Of a stretch of DNA of 47,637 nucleotides, positions 1-8,710 are shown in pieces. The first letter of the stretch is position 1. Each line of letters begins with the position of its first letter. The stretch comes from Pseudomonadota bacterium. Lineage in GTDB: Bacteria > Pseudomonadota > Gammaproteobacteria > Steroidobacterales > Steroidobacteraceae. The translations under genes were made by a program, and so were the position numbers. Below the pieces are notes generated by a model that saw nothing but the letters and a program-made list of their open reading frames with translations, was not told the DNA's origin and made no database searches. Where the stretch lies: the NCBI GenBank assembly GCA_021851405.1, contig JAJZDW010000027.1, positions 1-47,637 of the forward strand, written 5' to 3'.

Positions 1-2990
1 CCCTGGCCGCCGAAGGGCTGCACGCCGACCACCGCGCCGATCATGTTGCGGTTGACGTAGGTGTTGCCGGCCGGCAGCGAGCGGAACACGTGCTCGGCCA
101 GTGTCTCGAGCCGGCTGTGCACCCCGAGCGTCAGGCCAAAGCCGGTGGCCCGCACGGCGGCGAGGACCTGCGGAAGTTCTTCGGCGCGGTAGCGTGCGAC
201 GTGCAGAATCGGGCCGAACTCCTCGGTCTTCAATTGGTCGAGACGCGCGAGCTCGAACAGGTGCGGGGCGAAGAATTGTCCGGCCGGCGGGCACTGTTCG
301 ATCGAGCAGGCATGCAGCAGCTTCGCCTCGTGACGCATCCGCTCGGCGTGCCGCTCGAGCCGCGCGCGCGCTTGGGCGTTGATCACCGGGCCTACGTCGG
401 TGGCCGGATCCGCCGGATCGCCGATCGTGAGGCAGCGCATCGCGCCGATCAGCATCTCGATCGTGCGCTCGGCGAGCTCCTCCTGCAGATAGAGCATGCG
501 CAGTGCCGAGCAGCGCTGTCCGGCGCTGGTGAAGGCTGAGGTGACGACATCGTCGACCACCTGTTCCGGCAGCGCCGTGGCATCGACGATCATGGCGTTG
601 ACACCGCCCGTCTCGGCGATGAGCGGCACGATCGCCCCGTCGCGCGCCGCGAGCGTGCGGTTGATGGTGGCCGCCGTGGCGGTCGAGCCGGTGAAGGCGA
701 CGCCGGCGAGCGCCGGATGCGTCAACGCGGCGCGGCTGAACGGCGGTCCGTCCGCGGTAGTCAGCTGCACCACGGCGCGCGGCACGCGCGCCTCGTGCAG
801 CACGCTCACCATGGCGTGGGCGATCAGCGGGGTGTTGGGTGCGGGCTTGGCGAGCACGCTGTTGCCGGCCATGAGCGCGGCGACCACCTGACCGGTGAAG
901 ATCGCGAGCGGGAAGTTCCACGGGCTGATGCAGGCAAACACGCCGCGCCCCTGCATCCACAGCTCATTGCGCTCCCCGACCGGGCCGGGCAGCCGTTGCG
1001 CCGCGCCGAAGAGCTTGCGGCCCTCGGTGGCGTAGTAGCGGCAGAAGTCGGCTGCCTCGCGGATCTCAGCCAGAGCATCGGGCAGCGTCTTGCCCGCTTC
1101 GCGGACCAACAGGTGCAGGAACGCCTCGCGCCGCTGCTCGAGCAGATCCGCCGCGCGCTCCAGGCACGCGGCGCGCTCATCGGCAGGCGTCTGGTCCCAG
1201 GCCGGCTGGGCTCTCGCCGCGGCCTCCATGGCGGCGATGATTTCCGGCTCGGTGGCATCGCGGCTGAGGCCGACCACCGCACCGTCGATCGGTGAGTGCA
1301 CGGGCGTCTCGGACGGCGCGAGCGCCGGGGCGGCGAGGATCGGTCCGCCCGAGTAGCGCCGTCCCGGCGCGCTCTTCAGCGCCGCCTGCAATGCGGCGAG
1401 CTCCGCCGGGTTGCCGAGGTCTGCACCCCGGGAGTTGGCGTGCGAGCCGTAGAGCTGCGGCGGCTCGCGCACGCCGGAGGGACGCTGAGTGACTTCAGGA
1501 AGGATCTGTCCCACGACGTGCTCCACGGGAATGCGTTTGTTCAGGAAGTGATGGACGAAGGAGGTGTTGGCGCCATTCTCGAGCAGGCGGCGCACCAGAT
1601 ACGGCAGCAGGTCCTGATGCGTGCCGACCGGGGCGTACACGCGCACCGGGGCCAGGTGCGGCCGCTCGGCGTGCACCACCGCGTACAGCGCCTGTCCCAT
1701 GCCGTGCAGACGCTGGTATTCGTAGCGCGCCTCGGGCGGGGCGAGCGCCGCCACGGCGGCGACGGTGAGCGCATTGTGCGTCGCGAACTGCGGGTAAATG
1801 ACGTCCTGAGCAGCGAACAGCCGCCGCACGCACACCAGATAGCTGGCATCCGTGTAGGACTTGGCGGTATAGACCGGAAAACTCGCGAGCCCCCGTTCCT
1901 GGGCACGCTTGATCTCCGCGTCCCAGTAGGCGCCCTTGACCAGCCGCAGGCTCATGCGACGGCCGCTGGCGCGCGCGAGCGCCGCGACCCAGTCGATGAC
2001 CCACGGCGCGCGCCGTCCGTACGCCTGTACGGCCAGGCCAAGCCCCTCCCAGTGACGGGTCTCGGGGTCGTGGGCCAGCGCCTCGATGACATCGAGCGAC
2101 AGGTCGAGCCGGTCGGCCTCCTCGGCATCCAGGGTCAGGCCGATGCCGGCGCGGCAGGCCGCGCGCGCCAACGCCGCCGCGCGGGGCACCAGCTGCTCGA
2201 GCACGCGCGGCCGCTGCGTCAGCTGGTAGCGTGGCTCGAGTGCCGAGAGCTTCACCGAGATGCCCGAGCGAGCGTGCACGGCTGCGGCCGGCTGACGGCC
2301 GAGCGCCTCGATCGCCTCGCGGTACGCCTGGAAGTACCGCTCGGCATCCGCGTCGGTCCGCGCTCCCTCGCCGAGCATGTCGAAGGAGCACAGCGCGAGC
2401 TCGGGGTGTTTCGTGCCGCGCGCGAGCGCCGCCTCAATGGACTCCCCGACGATGAATGCGTGACCCATCAATCGCATCGCGCGCCGCATGACCCGCCGGG
2501 TCGTCGGCGCTAGCACATGACGAGGCGTGGGGGTCTGCGTGAGCAGCGCGTGCGCATCGGGCAGCATCCGTCCGGCGGTGCGCAGCAGCGCCAGGCCCAG
2601 GCGCACCTTGAGGTTCGCATCCGTGCCTCCGGTGCGCAGCGCCGCGAGCCGCTCGGCGATGAGGCGGTCGGCGCTCAACGCGTCCGGGGTGCGCAGCAGC
2701 GCCTCGGCGAGGCTCATCAGCGCCTTGCCCTCGGCGCTGTCGAGGGCGAACTGGCCGAGCAGGGACTCGACCAGCGAGCCGGTGTGCGCCCGGGTGCGCG
2801 CGGCGCCCACCCAGCGCATCGCGTGCTCGCGCGCCGCACCGAGCGGCTCGGCCACGGTGAGCAGCTCGGCGCGAAGCGCCTCCACGGCGGGCGCCTCCGG
2901 GCGCAGCGTGGCGGCGCGCATGCGCTCGCGCAGACTCTGCAAATCGTTTCGGTCCCGAGAGAGCGCCTCGGGTGCAGGTACGGCATTCAT
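1..2990 (-). CDS. putA: Bifunctional proline dehydrogenase / L-glutamate-gamma-semialdehyde dehydrogenase PutA (partial, 3' end outside window)
   Basis: PutA oxidises proline to glutamate in two steps: an FAD-dependent proline dehydrogenase, then an NAD-dependent semialdehyde dehydrogenase. About 996 codons are present and the frame runs open off the left edge. The PRODH half shows RLVKGAYWD near residue 330. The ALDH half shows the cofactor-binding MAGNSVLAKPAPNTP, ETGGVNAMIV and the catalytic cysteine in TSAGQRCSALR; the last visible residues are GVQPFGGQG. The start is ATG at 2990 (MNAVPAPEAL). The N-terminus goes straight into the helical arm region and lacks the ribbon-helix-helix DNA-binding domain of enteric trifunctional PutA. 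The enzyme is therefore probably not autoregulatory, which fits the divergent Lrp-type gene next door. Confidence 0.96.
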   Translation of the reverse strand, partial: MNAVPAPEALSRDRNDLQSLRERMRAATLRPEAPAVEALRAELLTVAEPLGAAREHAMRWVGAARTRAHTGSLVESLLGQFALDSAEGKALMSLAEALLRTPDALSADRLIAERLAALRTGGTDANLKVRLGLALLRTAGRMLPDAHALLTQTPTPRHVLAPTTRRVMRRAMRLMGHAFIVGESIEAALARGTKHPELALCSFDMLGEGARTDADAERYFQAYREAIEALGRQPAAAVHARSGISVKLSALEPRYQLTQRPRVLEQLVPRAAALARAACRAGIGLTLDAEEADRLDLSLDVIEALAHDPETRHWEGLGLAVQAYGRRAPWVIDWVAALARASGRRMSLRLVKGAYWDAEIKRAQERGLASFPVYTAKSYTDASYLVCVRRLFAAQDVIYPQFATHNALTVAAVAALAPPEARYEYQRLHGMGQALYAVVHAERPHLAPVRVYAPVGTHQDLLPYLVRRLLENGANTSFVHHFLNKRIPVEHVVGQILPEVTQRPSGVREPPQLYGSHANSRGADLGNPAELAALQAALKSAPGRRYSGGPILAAPALAPSETPVHSPIDGAVVGLSRDATEPEIIAAMEAAARAQPAWDQTPADERAACLERAADLLEQRREAFLHLLVREAGKTLPDALAEIREAADFCRYYATEGRKLFGAAQRLPGPVGERNELWMQGRGVFACISPWNFPLAIFTGQVVAALMAGNSVLAKPAPNTPLIAHAMVSVLHEARVPRAVVQLTTADGPPFSRAALTHPALAGVAFTGSTATAATINRTLAARDGAIVPLIAETGGVNAMIVDATALPEQVVDDVVTSAFTSAGQRCSALRMLYLQEELAERTIEMLIGAMRCLTIGDPADPATDVGPVINAQARARLERHAERMRHEAKLLHACSIEQCPPAGQFFAPHLFELARLDQLKTEEFGPILHVARYRAEELPQVLAAVRATGFGLTLGVHSRLETLAEHVFRSLPAGNTYVNRNMIGAVVGVQPFGGQ

Positions 2991-3091
2991 GCGGTGCGGG
3001 CCGGCAGTGCTAGAGAATTGTCCTCATGTTATTCGTAGAAGCAGAGAATATTTTTATATATTGGCGCTATTAGAAGTAAAATCGACTGGCT
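2991..3091. promoter_or_regulatory. AT-rich divergent control region between putA and the Lrp-type regulator
   Basis: This 101-base gap is strikingly AT-rich against the surrounding DNA. It holds an imperfect AT palindrome at 3047-3062 (AATAT on the left, ATATT on the right). On the minus strand a TATAAA-like -10 for putA lies in the same patch, and a TAAAAT box sits at about 3077-3082 on the plus strand. Lrp-family proteins bind AT-rich bent DNA, so this is the natural operator for the flanking regulator. The exact promoter positions are inference. Confidence 0.5.
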
Positions 3092-3625
3092 ATGAGGCAA
3101 AAAGCGGCTTCAACGGGATTTCGCGCGCTGGATCGGATCGACCGCAAGCTGCTGGTGCGGCTGCAGCAGGACGGCCGCGTGCCGGTGTCCCAACTCGCCC
3201 GCGAAGTGAATTTGACGGTCACGCCCACGCTCGAGCGGATCCGGCGCCTCGAGGCGGCCGGGTTCATCAGCGGCTATTTCGCGCACCTGAATGCGCGGCG
3301 CCTCGGGCTCGGGCTGCTGGTGTACGTCGAGGTGACGCTGGATCGCACGACGCCGGAGGCGTTCGAGCGCTTCAAGGAGATGGTGGCCGCGCATGATGAA
3401 ATCATGGAGTGCCACATGGTGGCCGGTGGATTCGACTACCTGCTGAAGGTGCGCGTGAGGGACATGGAGCGCTACCGCACGCTGCTCGGGGAGACCATTG
3501 CCGCCATTCGCGGCGTGCAGCAGACGCACAGCTACTTCGTGATGGAGGAAGTGAAGTCGACCCACCGCATCGGCATCCCCGAGTCGGCGCTGCCGGCGCA
3601 GAGCACCGGTGTGCCGCGGCGCTGA
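3092..3625 (+). CDS. Lrp/AsnC-family transcriptional regulator, likely proline-responsive (PutR-like)
   Basis: The product is 177 aa. An N-terminal winged helix-turn-helix (about residues 14-60, DRIDRKLLVRLQQDGRVPVS then VTPTLERIRRLEAAGFI) is followed by a RAM/AsnC ligand-binding domain with the typical HMVAGGFDYLLKVRVRDM stretch. Such proteins form dimers or octamers and sense amino acids. The gene is divergent from putA across an AT-rich gap, and the adjacent PutA lacks its own DNA-binding domain, so activation of putA by proline is the likely role (inference from context and from known Lrp-type PutR regulators). The ATG at 3092 is the first plausible start; the ribosome binding site is weak. 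Confidence 0.9.
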   Translation: MRQKAASTGFRALDRIDRKLLVRLQQDGRVPVSQLAREVNLTVTPTLERIRRLEAAGFISGYFAHLNARRLGLGLLVYVEVTLDRTTPEAFERFKEMVAAHDEIMECHMVAGGFDYLLKVRVRDMERYRTLLGETIAAIRGVQQTHSYFVMEEVKSTHRIGIPESALPAQSTGVPRR

Positions 3626-3630
3626 GGGTC

Positions 3631-3645
3631 GCGGCGCATCGCCGC
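3631..3645 (+). terminator. Hairpin just after the Lrp-type gene
   Basis: GCGGCG and CGCCGC form a 6-bp stem with a CAT loop, starting five bases after the regulator's stop codon. No T-tract follows, so it may be a weak terminator or an mRNA-stabilising hairpin. The rest of the 186-base gap up to 3811 shows a GC palindrome (GGCACCGGTGCC, 3760-3771) and a 6-bp repeat (ACGATC/GATCGT, 3729-3746), but no gene. Confidence 0.35.
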
Positions 3646-3811
3646 ACCTAGCGCGCCGAGGCGGCGCAGGCGTCGTCGCCTTCAGGGGATTCGACTGCGG
3701 CGTGCGCGAGCGTCACACGGGGCTTCGCACGATCGACAGGGATCGTCGCCCCTGGGCTCGGCACCGGTGCCTGCCCGCGGGTTCTCGTGCCAGTGACCGG
3801 CCGGCGGGTCC

Positions 3812-5563
3812 TCAGAGCGGGGCGCCGGCCGGTGGCACTTCGCCCTCGAGCAATGTGATGGCACGGCGCCGGGCCGCCTCGGCATCGATGCGACCCGACG
3901 CCATATCGGCCACCAGCTGTGCGTGTGCCCGGTGCCGTAACCCGATGATGGCCATGCCGAGGTGATGGGCCACGTTGGCCAGCGCGGCGCGGATCTCCGG
4001 GGCGAACTGCTCGCCGTCGCGCGGCCGGCAGACCAACGCCCCGAGGATGGATTCTGCGACGGTCATCGGCAGGGCGAGCCCTTCGTCCCCCAGCGCCGAC
4101 ACCTGCCCCGCGAGCGACGCCGTCTCGTGCGTGGTGCGTAACGTCACGAACGCCGGATCATCGGCGTCGATCCGCTCGGGCCAGGCCTCGCCGTAGGCGG
4201 CGCCGCGCCGGTACGTGCTGCCGGCACGTTCGTAAACGGCCACGGCGGCGCAGTGTGGCTGCAGCCGCTCGACGGCCATCGTGAGCAGGTGCGCCTCGCG
4301 CTCCACGAACGGACATTCGCGCGCCAGTCGCTCGAGCGCGATCAGGGCCAGGCGCTGGCTGCGAAAGAACGCCTGCTCGATCCAGTTCTCCAGGCGCTTG
4401 TGCAGCGGACTGAGCGCGATGGCCAGGAGCAGCGCGGCGAGCGCCTGTAATGCCCAGCCCACCCGATCGCTGACGGCAAACTGATGGACGCCGAGCTCCA
4501 GAATGGAAAACGTGCCGAACACTAGCGCGGTGAGCACGCCGAACACCAACGCGCGGTCGATGACGAAGCCCACGTCGATCAGGCGCGTGCGCAGCACGGC
4601 GTACAGCAGGCCGAGCAGCGCCACCGCCTGCAGCACGACTGCGACTTGCAGGAGCGCCGTCTGCCACGACGCAGGGGTGGCCAGCAGCATCAAGTTGCTG
4701 CCCATGAGCAGACCGATGCTCCACAACACCCAGCGGATGCGCAGTCGATCTTCGTGTGCGGCGCGGCGATACCCGACGATCAGCACGAGCAGCGGTACCA
4801 AGTAAGGCAGACTCAACAGCATCTTGAGTTGTGCAAAATCCGTCGCGAATACCGTGGTGCCGGTGTGCACGAGTGCCCAATATCGCGCCTGCGACAGCGT
4901 CACCACGGCGAGCGCCCAGAGCGTGTAGCTGACGCGCCCGACGCTGCGCAGCCGCGTGGGCAGGCTGGCGCCCGCCAGAGCGTCGGCAAACGCGTACAGT
5001 GCCAGCACCATGACGACGCTGACCATCTCCTTCAGCGTGTGTCGCCAGATCACCCAGTGTGGACCGATCGGCAGTTGCAGCGGTCCGGCCATGAACAGCG
5101 CGCCGAGAAACACCGCCGACAAGGCCCACGCGGCTCCATCACGGCCACGCCACAGCGTCAGCATCGCGATCGCGAACATGGCCAGCTGAAAGCCGACGAA
5201 CTCCACCGCCTCCAGTGCCGTGTTCGGCATGGGGATCGCCCGCACCGCCACGATGAGCGGATGGCCGGCGCGCACGATCGGCAGCGCGATTTCCGTGCCG
5301 GCCGCGATGCTGGAACTGGCGAGAATGGCGGGGCGATCGGCGGGTTTCAGGCGGCGCATCGGCAGCAGATCGCCCGCCTGCAGCCCGCTCGGCAGCGGCA
5401 GACTCTGCTGCGGCTCGATTCGGTACAGTCCGTTCGCCAGCGCGCGCAGCTGCAGCGGAAATCCCCCGGCCAGGGATGGTGCGAGCATGATGCGCGCGCC
5501 ACTGGCGAGGCAGCCGAGGGCAAAGAGTGTCAGAAGCAGCCGTACCCCGAGGACGCGTGACAT
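3812..5563 (-). CDS. Orphan polytopic membrane protein with cytoplasmic GAF-like domain
   Basis: The product is 583 aa from the ATG at 5563, chosen because a GGAG ribosome binding site lies just upstream; the frame is open further upstream but reads as Arg/Pro-rich noise. An N-terminal transmembrane segment (about 4-22) is followed by a periplasmic region of about 80 residues, then about nine hydrophobic helices up to around residue 395. An LHKRLENWIEQAFFR linker follows, then a soluble GAF-like region (about 405-560, ECPFVEREAHLLTMAVERLQPHCAAVAVY split by shorter conserved blocks). The layout resembles the sensor half of ComP-like histidine kinases, but no H-box or ATPase domain is present. 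It is the last gene of the minus-strand run. Its ligand and partner are unknown, and a signalling role is inference. Confidence 0.75.
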   Translation of the reverse strand: MSRVLGVRLLLTLFALGCLASGARIMLAPSLAGGFPLQLRALANGLYRIEPQQSLPLPSGLQAGDLLPMRRLKPADRPAILASSSIAAGTEIALPIVRAGHPLIVAVRAIPMPNTALEAVEFVGFQLAMFAIAMLTLWRGRDGAAWALSAVFLGALFMAGPLQLPIGPHWVIWRHTLKEMVSVVMVLALYAFADALAGASLPTRLRSVGRVSYTLWALAVVTLSQARYWALVHTGTTVFATDFAQLKMLLSLPYLVPLLVLIVGYRRAAHEDRLRIRWVLWSIGLLMGSNLMLLATPASWQTALLQVAVVLQAVALLGLLYAVLRTRLIDVGFVIDRALVFGVLTALVFGTFSILELGVHQFAVSDRVGWALQALAALLLAIALSPLHKRLENWIEQAFFRSQRLALIALERLARECPFVEREAHLLTMAVERLQPHCAAVAVYERAGSTYRRGAAYGEAWPERIDADDPAFVTLRTTHETASLAGQVSALGDEGLALPMTVAESILGALVCRPRDGEQFAPEIRAALANVAHHLGMAIIGLRHRAHAQLVADMASGRIDAEAARRRAITLLEGEVPPAGAPL

Positions 5564-5569
5564 CACGAT

Positions 5570-5602
5570 CTCCCGCCGCGGCCGTCGCGGTTGTCGGCGG
5601 GG
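5570..5602 (-). terminator. Hairpin between the dioxygenase gene and the membrane-GAF gene
   Basis: CCCGCCG (5572-5578) and CGGCGGG (5595-5601) form a 7-bp stem with a 16-base GC-rich loop in the 88-base gap. It could end the upstream operon or shape the leader of the membrane protein mRNA. There is no T-tract in the direction of transcription, so the terminator reading is tentative. Confidence 0.3.
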
Positions 5603-5651
5603 AGTGTAAGGAAATCTCAGCGGCCGCGGAAGTTGCGCACGGCAGGTGCCC

Positions 5652-6161
5652 TCAGCGCTCGAGCACCGTGCCGCAGCGCTTGCAGGTGCGCGCGCCGACA
5701 TCGGCATAGAAGCGCTCGAACACCGGCGGCAGCTGCGCCTCGATGTCGGTCAGCTCGATGAACGTCTCGTGCAGCAGCGCCGCGCAGCTCGGGCAGTACC
5801 ACTGGAACCCGTCGCGCTCGCCCGGCCGGCGCTGCCGCTCGATGACCAGGCCCACCGTCCCGGCCGGTCGCTGCGGGGAGTGCGGCACCAGGGCCGGCAG
5901 CAGCAGCATCTCCCCGGCGCGGATCGGGACCTCGAGCGCGCGGCCCGATTGCAGGGTCTTCAGCACCATCTCGCCCTCGAGCTGGTAGAACAGCTCCTGG
6001 CCGGGATCGACGTGATAATCCTGACGGCTGTTGGGGCCACCGACCACCATGATGATGAAGTCCCCGTCGGTGAACACGCGGCGGTTGCCGACGGGTGGCT
6101 TCAGCAGATCGCGGTGCTCCTCGATCCAGCGCGGGAAGTTCAACGGTTTGAGCGCATCCAC
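5652..6161 (-). CDS. nbaC: 3-Hydroxyanthranilate 3,4-dioxygenase
   Basis: The product is 169 aa, a single cupin. It opens the ring of 3-hydroxyanthranilate to 2-amino-3-carboxymuconate semialdehyde, the precursor of quinolinate in the kynurenine route. The iron ligands are His50, Glu56 and His94, with the substrate-binding Arg46 and Arg98, all in family order. A C-terminal rubredoxin-like metal site is formed by CPSC (123-126) and CKRC (160-163), as in the bacterial enzymes. The GTG start at 6161 is preceded by a GAGGAG ribosome binding site; the frame continues upstream only as a shadow of apaH. It lies 11 bases after apaH, apparently cotranscribed. No other kynurenine gene is in the window. 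Confidence 0.95.
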   Translation of the reverse strand: MDALKPLNFPRWIEEHRDLLKPPVGNRRVFTDGDFIIMVVGGPNSRQDYHVDPGQELFYQLEGEMVLKTLQSGRALEVPIRAGEMLLLPALVPHSPQRPAGTVGLVIERQRRPGERDGFQWYCPSCAALLHETFIELTDIEAQLPPVFERFYADVGARTCKRCGTVLER

Positions 6162-6172
6162 GGCGGGTCTCC

Positions 6173-6991
6173 TCAGGAGTCGATCGATTGATAGCCGCGC
6201 GAGGGGACCGCGATGGTGACGCCGCGCTCGAGGTCGAAGGCGGTGAGTGTCCCCCCCCAGACGCACCCGGTATCGAGCCCGATGAGGTTCTCGCGCAGCG
6301 TCAGGCCGAGCGCCGACCAGTGTCCGAACACGATGCGCACGTCGCGGCTCAGCGGGCGCTCGAGGTCGAACCACGGCCGCCACGGCGAGTCCGCGCCCGG
6401 GGGCTTGCCCTTCAGCGCGAGGTTGATGCTTCCGTCGGTCGCGCACAGGCGCAGACGCGTCAGCGTGTTGATGATGAAACGCAGCCGATCGAAACCCTCG
6501 AGCGTATCGGACCAGCGCTCCGGCGCATCCCCGTACATGTGTTCGAACAATGTCCGGCGGCCGCGGCGCAGCTCGGTCTCGACCTCGCGGGCATACCCGC
6601 ACGCGGCCTGCGCCGACCAGGCGGGCACGATGCCGGCATGCACCATCAGGTCGCCGTCCTCGAGGTGCGCGAGCGGCCGCTCGGTGAGCCACTCGATCAA
6701 GCCCTCGCGGTCCTTCGCCTCGAGCACCGGCTGCAAGGTGTCGGAGCGGCGCGGCGGGCGGCAGCCGGCGGCCACCGCGAGCAGATGCAGGTCGTGGTTG
6801 CCGAGCACCGTTTCGGCGTTGGCGCCGAGGGCGCGTACGAAGCGCAGCACCTCGAGGGAGTGCGGCCCGCGGTTGACCAGATCGCCGACGAACCACAGCC
6901 GGTCGCGGTCCGAGGAGAAGCCGATCCGTCTCAGCAGCTCGCGCAGTTCGTCGTAGCAGCCCTGGACGTCACCGATGGCGAATCGGCTCAC
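6173..6991 (-). CDS. apaH: Symmetrical bis(5'-nucleosyl)-tetraphosphatase ApaH
   Basis: The product is 272 aa, normal for ApaH. It hydrolyses Ap4A and other dinucleoside tetraphosphates, and can remove Np4 caps from RNA. The calcineurin-like metallophosphatase signatures are in order: [10 protein letters not shown] (residues 7-16), GDLVNRGP and LGNHDLHL. The GTG start at 6991 overlaps the apaG stop by four bases (GTGA), so translation is probably coupled. A run of eight G (minus strand; 6251-6258) encodes WGG in the conserved CVWGGTLT motif, and the frame is intact across it. Confidence 0.97.
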   Translation of the reverse strand: MSRFAIGDVQGCYDELRELLRRIGFSSDRDRLWFVGDLVNRGPHSLEVLRFVRALGANAETVLGNHDLHLLAVAAGCRPPRRSDTLQPVLEAKDREGLIEWLTERPLAHLEDGDLMVHAGIVPAWSAQAACGYAREVETELRRGRRTLFEHMYGDAPERWSDTLEGFDRLRFIINTLTRLRLCATDGSINLALKGKPPGADSPWRPWFDLERPLSRDVRIVFGHWSALGLTLRENLIGLDTGCVWGGTLTAFDLERGVTIAVPSRGYQSIDS

Positions 6992-7365
6992 TGCAGGATT
7001 CCGGGCATGGCGAGCCGGAACATCGGGACCGGCGCCTCGAAGGGCTCGCCCGCGGCGTCGATCATCTGGTAGGTGCCCTGCATCGTGCCGACGGGCGTCT
7101 CCAGGACCGCGCCGCTCGAGTAGCGAAAACCCTGCCCGGGTTCGAGCCGCGGCTGCTCGCCGACCACCCCGTCGCCGCGCACCTCCTTCACCCCGCCGTT
7201 GGCGTCGGTGATGATCCAGTGCCGCCGCAGCAGCGTCGCCGGTTGTCCGCCCTCGTTGCGAATGGTGATGGTGTAGGCGAACACGTAGCGCTGTTCGCGC
7301 GGATCAGATTGGTCGCCGAGGTAGCTCGTCTCGACGTCGATGCGGATTTTGTGCGGCACGTTCAT
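6988..7365 (-). CDS. apaG: ApaG protein (DUF525 fold)
   Basis: The product is 125 aa and closely matches the ApaG family. Signatures are YVFAYTITIRNEG, LLRRHWIITDANG, the GEQPRLEPGQGFRYSSG block and the MQGTYQMIDAAG end. ApaG has a fibronectin-III-like fold. Its biochemical role is not settled, but it nearly always accompanies apaH and rsmA. The ATG at 7365 follows a 46-base gap after the stress-protein gene, which contains a small CCCGGG-based hairpin (7380-7397). That gap may allow separate control of apaGH. Confidence 0.96.
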   Translation of the reverse strand: MNVPHKIRIDVETSYLGDQSDPREQRYVFAYTITIRNEGGQPATLLRRHWIITDANGGVKEVRGDGVVGEQPRLEPGQGFRYSSGAVLETPVGTMQGTYQMIDAAGEPFEAPVPMFRLAMPGILQ

Positions 7366-7411
7366 ACGCCGCTAGTTTACCCGGGGCAGGGCCCGGGCGG
7401 TGATGCGCGGC

Positions 7412-7873
7412 TCACTCCGGGCGCGGCGCGGCCGAGCGCTTCACCCGCACCGCGAGCACGTCACACGGTGCGGCGTGCAGGACGGTGTCTTCGGTGAAGT
7501 TCAGCAGAATCGACATGCCGTGCCGTTCGCGGCTGCCGAGCACGATCAGGTCGGCCTGACGCTTGCGCGCCACGCGCACGATCTCGGCCTTGACGTTCCC
7601 GCACTCGACCCAGCACGGCGCGGCGGCGAGCTCGAGCTGTCCGGCGAGTTCGGCGAGGTGGGTGCGGGCGCGCTGCACCAGTTCGTCCTCGATGCCCACG
7701 CTGGTGATGAGCGCCTCGGACATCGGCTCGACCGGCAGCAGCTCCACCACGTGCAGCAGTTCGATTTCCGCCTGCAGGCGCGCGGCGAGCGTCGCGGCGT
7801 GCCGGCCGACCCGCAGGCTGTCCTCGCGCAGATCGAGGACCACCAGAATGCGGCGGTAGGATTCCCCGCTCAT
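7412..7873 (-). CDS. Universal stress protein, UspA family
   Basis: The product is 153 aa, one Usp domain. It begins RILVVLDLREDS (typical first strand). The nucleotide-binding end reads LIVLGSRERHGMSILLNFTEDTVLHAAPCDVLAV, given here as the block ending with the conserved CDVLAV strand. The spacing and sequence are closer to the E. coli UspA/UspC/UspD group than to the ATP-binding UspF type. It sits between rsmA and apaG, 15 bases after rsmA, so it appears inserted into an otherwise standard cluster. The trigger and partner are not evident from sequence. Confidence 0.92.
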   Translation of the reverse strand: MSGESYRRILVVLDLREDSLRVGRHAATLAARLQAEIELLHVVELLPVEPMSEALITSVGIEDELVQRARTHLAELAGQLELAAAPCWVECGNVKAEIVRVARKRQADLIVLGSRERHGMSILLNFTEDTVLHAAPCDVLAVRVKRSAAPRPE

Positions 7874-7888
7874 GAGCGAGAGCGTAGC

Positions 7889-8710
7889 TCAATACGGTGC
7901 ATCGGACACCTGGGCAAGCGCGTTGAACAGCTGTGGCGCCAGCGTCTCGGGCCGCGCCGCAGGGTCGACGCCGCAGCGCTCGATCTGCTCGGCGCTGACC
8001 AGCCCGCGCAGGCCGTTGCGGACCGTCTTGCGCCGCTGGGAGAAGGCTGCGGCGACCAGCGCCGCGAAGCGAGGGTGGACCTGAAACAGCGGCGTGGCGC
8101 GCACCGTCACGCGGGCGACGGCGGACCAGACCCGCGGCGGCGGCTGGAAGGCGCCGGGACCGACCTCGAACAGCGACTCGACTTCGACCCACGGGGCGAG
8201 CATCACCGTCAGGCGCCCGTAGGCCGAATCGCCGGGCGCCGCGGCCATGCGCTCGATGACCTCGCGCTGCAGCATGACGTGCAGGTCGAGGATCGACGCG
8301 GCGCTCTCGAGCAGGTGAAACAGCAGCGGCGTGGAGATGTTGTAGGGCAGGTTGCCGACCACGCGCAGCCGCGCGCCGCGCTCGGCGGCGAGCGCCGTGA
8401 AATCGAACCGCAGCGCGTCGGCCTCGCGCAGCGTGAAGCGCGGCTCGGCGGCGAAGCACTCGCGCAGCAGCGCGGCGAGGTCGCGGTCGATCTCCACGGC
8501 ATCGAGGCTTCGGCACGGGGTGCCCAGCAGGTACTCGGTGAGCGCGCCGCGGCCGGGCCCGATCTCGACCAGGCGGTCCGCGGGGCCCGGGGCCACCGCC
8601 GCGGCGATGCGCTCGAGCACCGCGGGGTCGTGCAGGAAATGCTGCCCGAAGCGCTTGCGGGCGCGCGGCTCGGTGGCGCTGCGGCCCTGCGGTGCGCCGT
8701 GGCGGCTCAC
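7889..8710 (-). CDS. rsmA: 16S rRNA dimethyladenosine transferase RsmA (KsgA)
   Basis: The product is 273 aa. It dimethylates two adjacent adenosines near the 3' end of 16S rRNA late in small-subunit assembly. It carries the family start ([12 protein letters not shown]), the SAM motif [14 protein letters not shown] and the catalytic NLPYNIST. The GTG start at 8710 overlaps the pdxA stop (GTGA). The pdxA-rsmA-apaG-apaH order is conserved across gammaproteobacteria; here a stress protein interrupts it. Confidence 0.97.
   Translation of the reverse strand: MSRHGAPQGRSATEPRARKRFGQHFLHDPAVLERIAAAVAPGPADRLVEIGPGRGALTEYLLGTPCRSLDAVEIDRDLAALLRECFAAEPRFTLREADALRFDFTALAAERGARLRVVGNLPYNISTPLLFHLLESAASILDLHVMLQREVIERMAAAPGDSAYGRLTVMLAPWVEVESLFEVGPGAFQPPPRVWSAVARVTVRATPLFQVHPRFAALVAAAFSQRRKTVRNGLRGLVSAEQIERCGVDPAARPETLAPQLFNALAQVSDAPY

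Noticed and set aside
1296-2513. A 405-codon open frame on the plus strand opposite putA.
   Set aside because: It is antisense to conserved PutA sequence, is Arg/Ala/Gly/His-rich and matches no family. Such frames arise from high GC at third codon positions.
3760-3771. 12-base palindrome GGCACCGGTGCC after the Lrp-type gene.
   Set aside because: Short GC palindromes are expected by chance at this composition, and it has no link to a promoter or T-tract.
6251-6258. Eight-base C tract (plus strand) in apaH, a possible phase-variable site.
   Set aside because: The frame is intact and the tract encodes the conserved WGG of the family motif, so it is explained by coding need.
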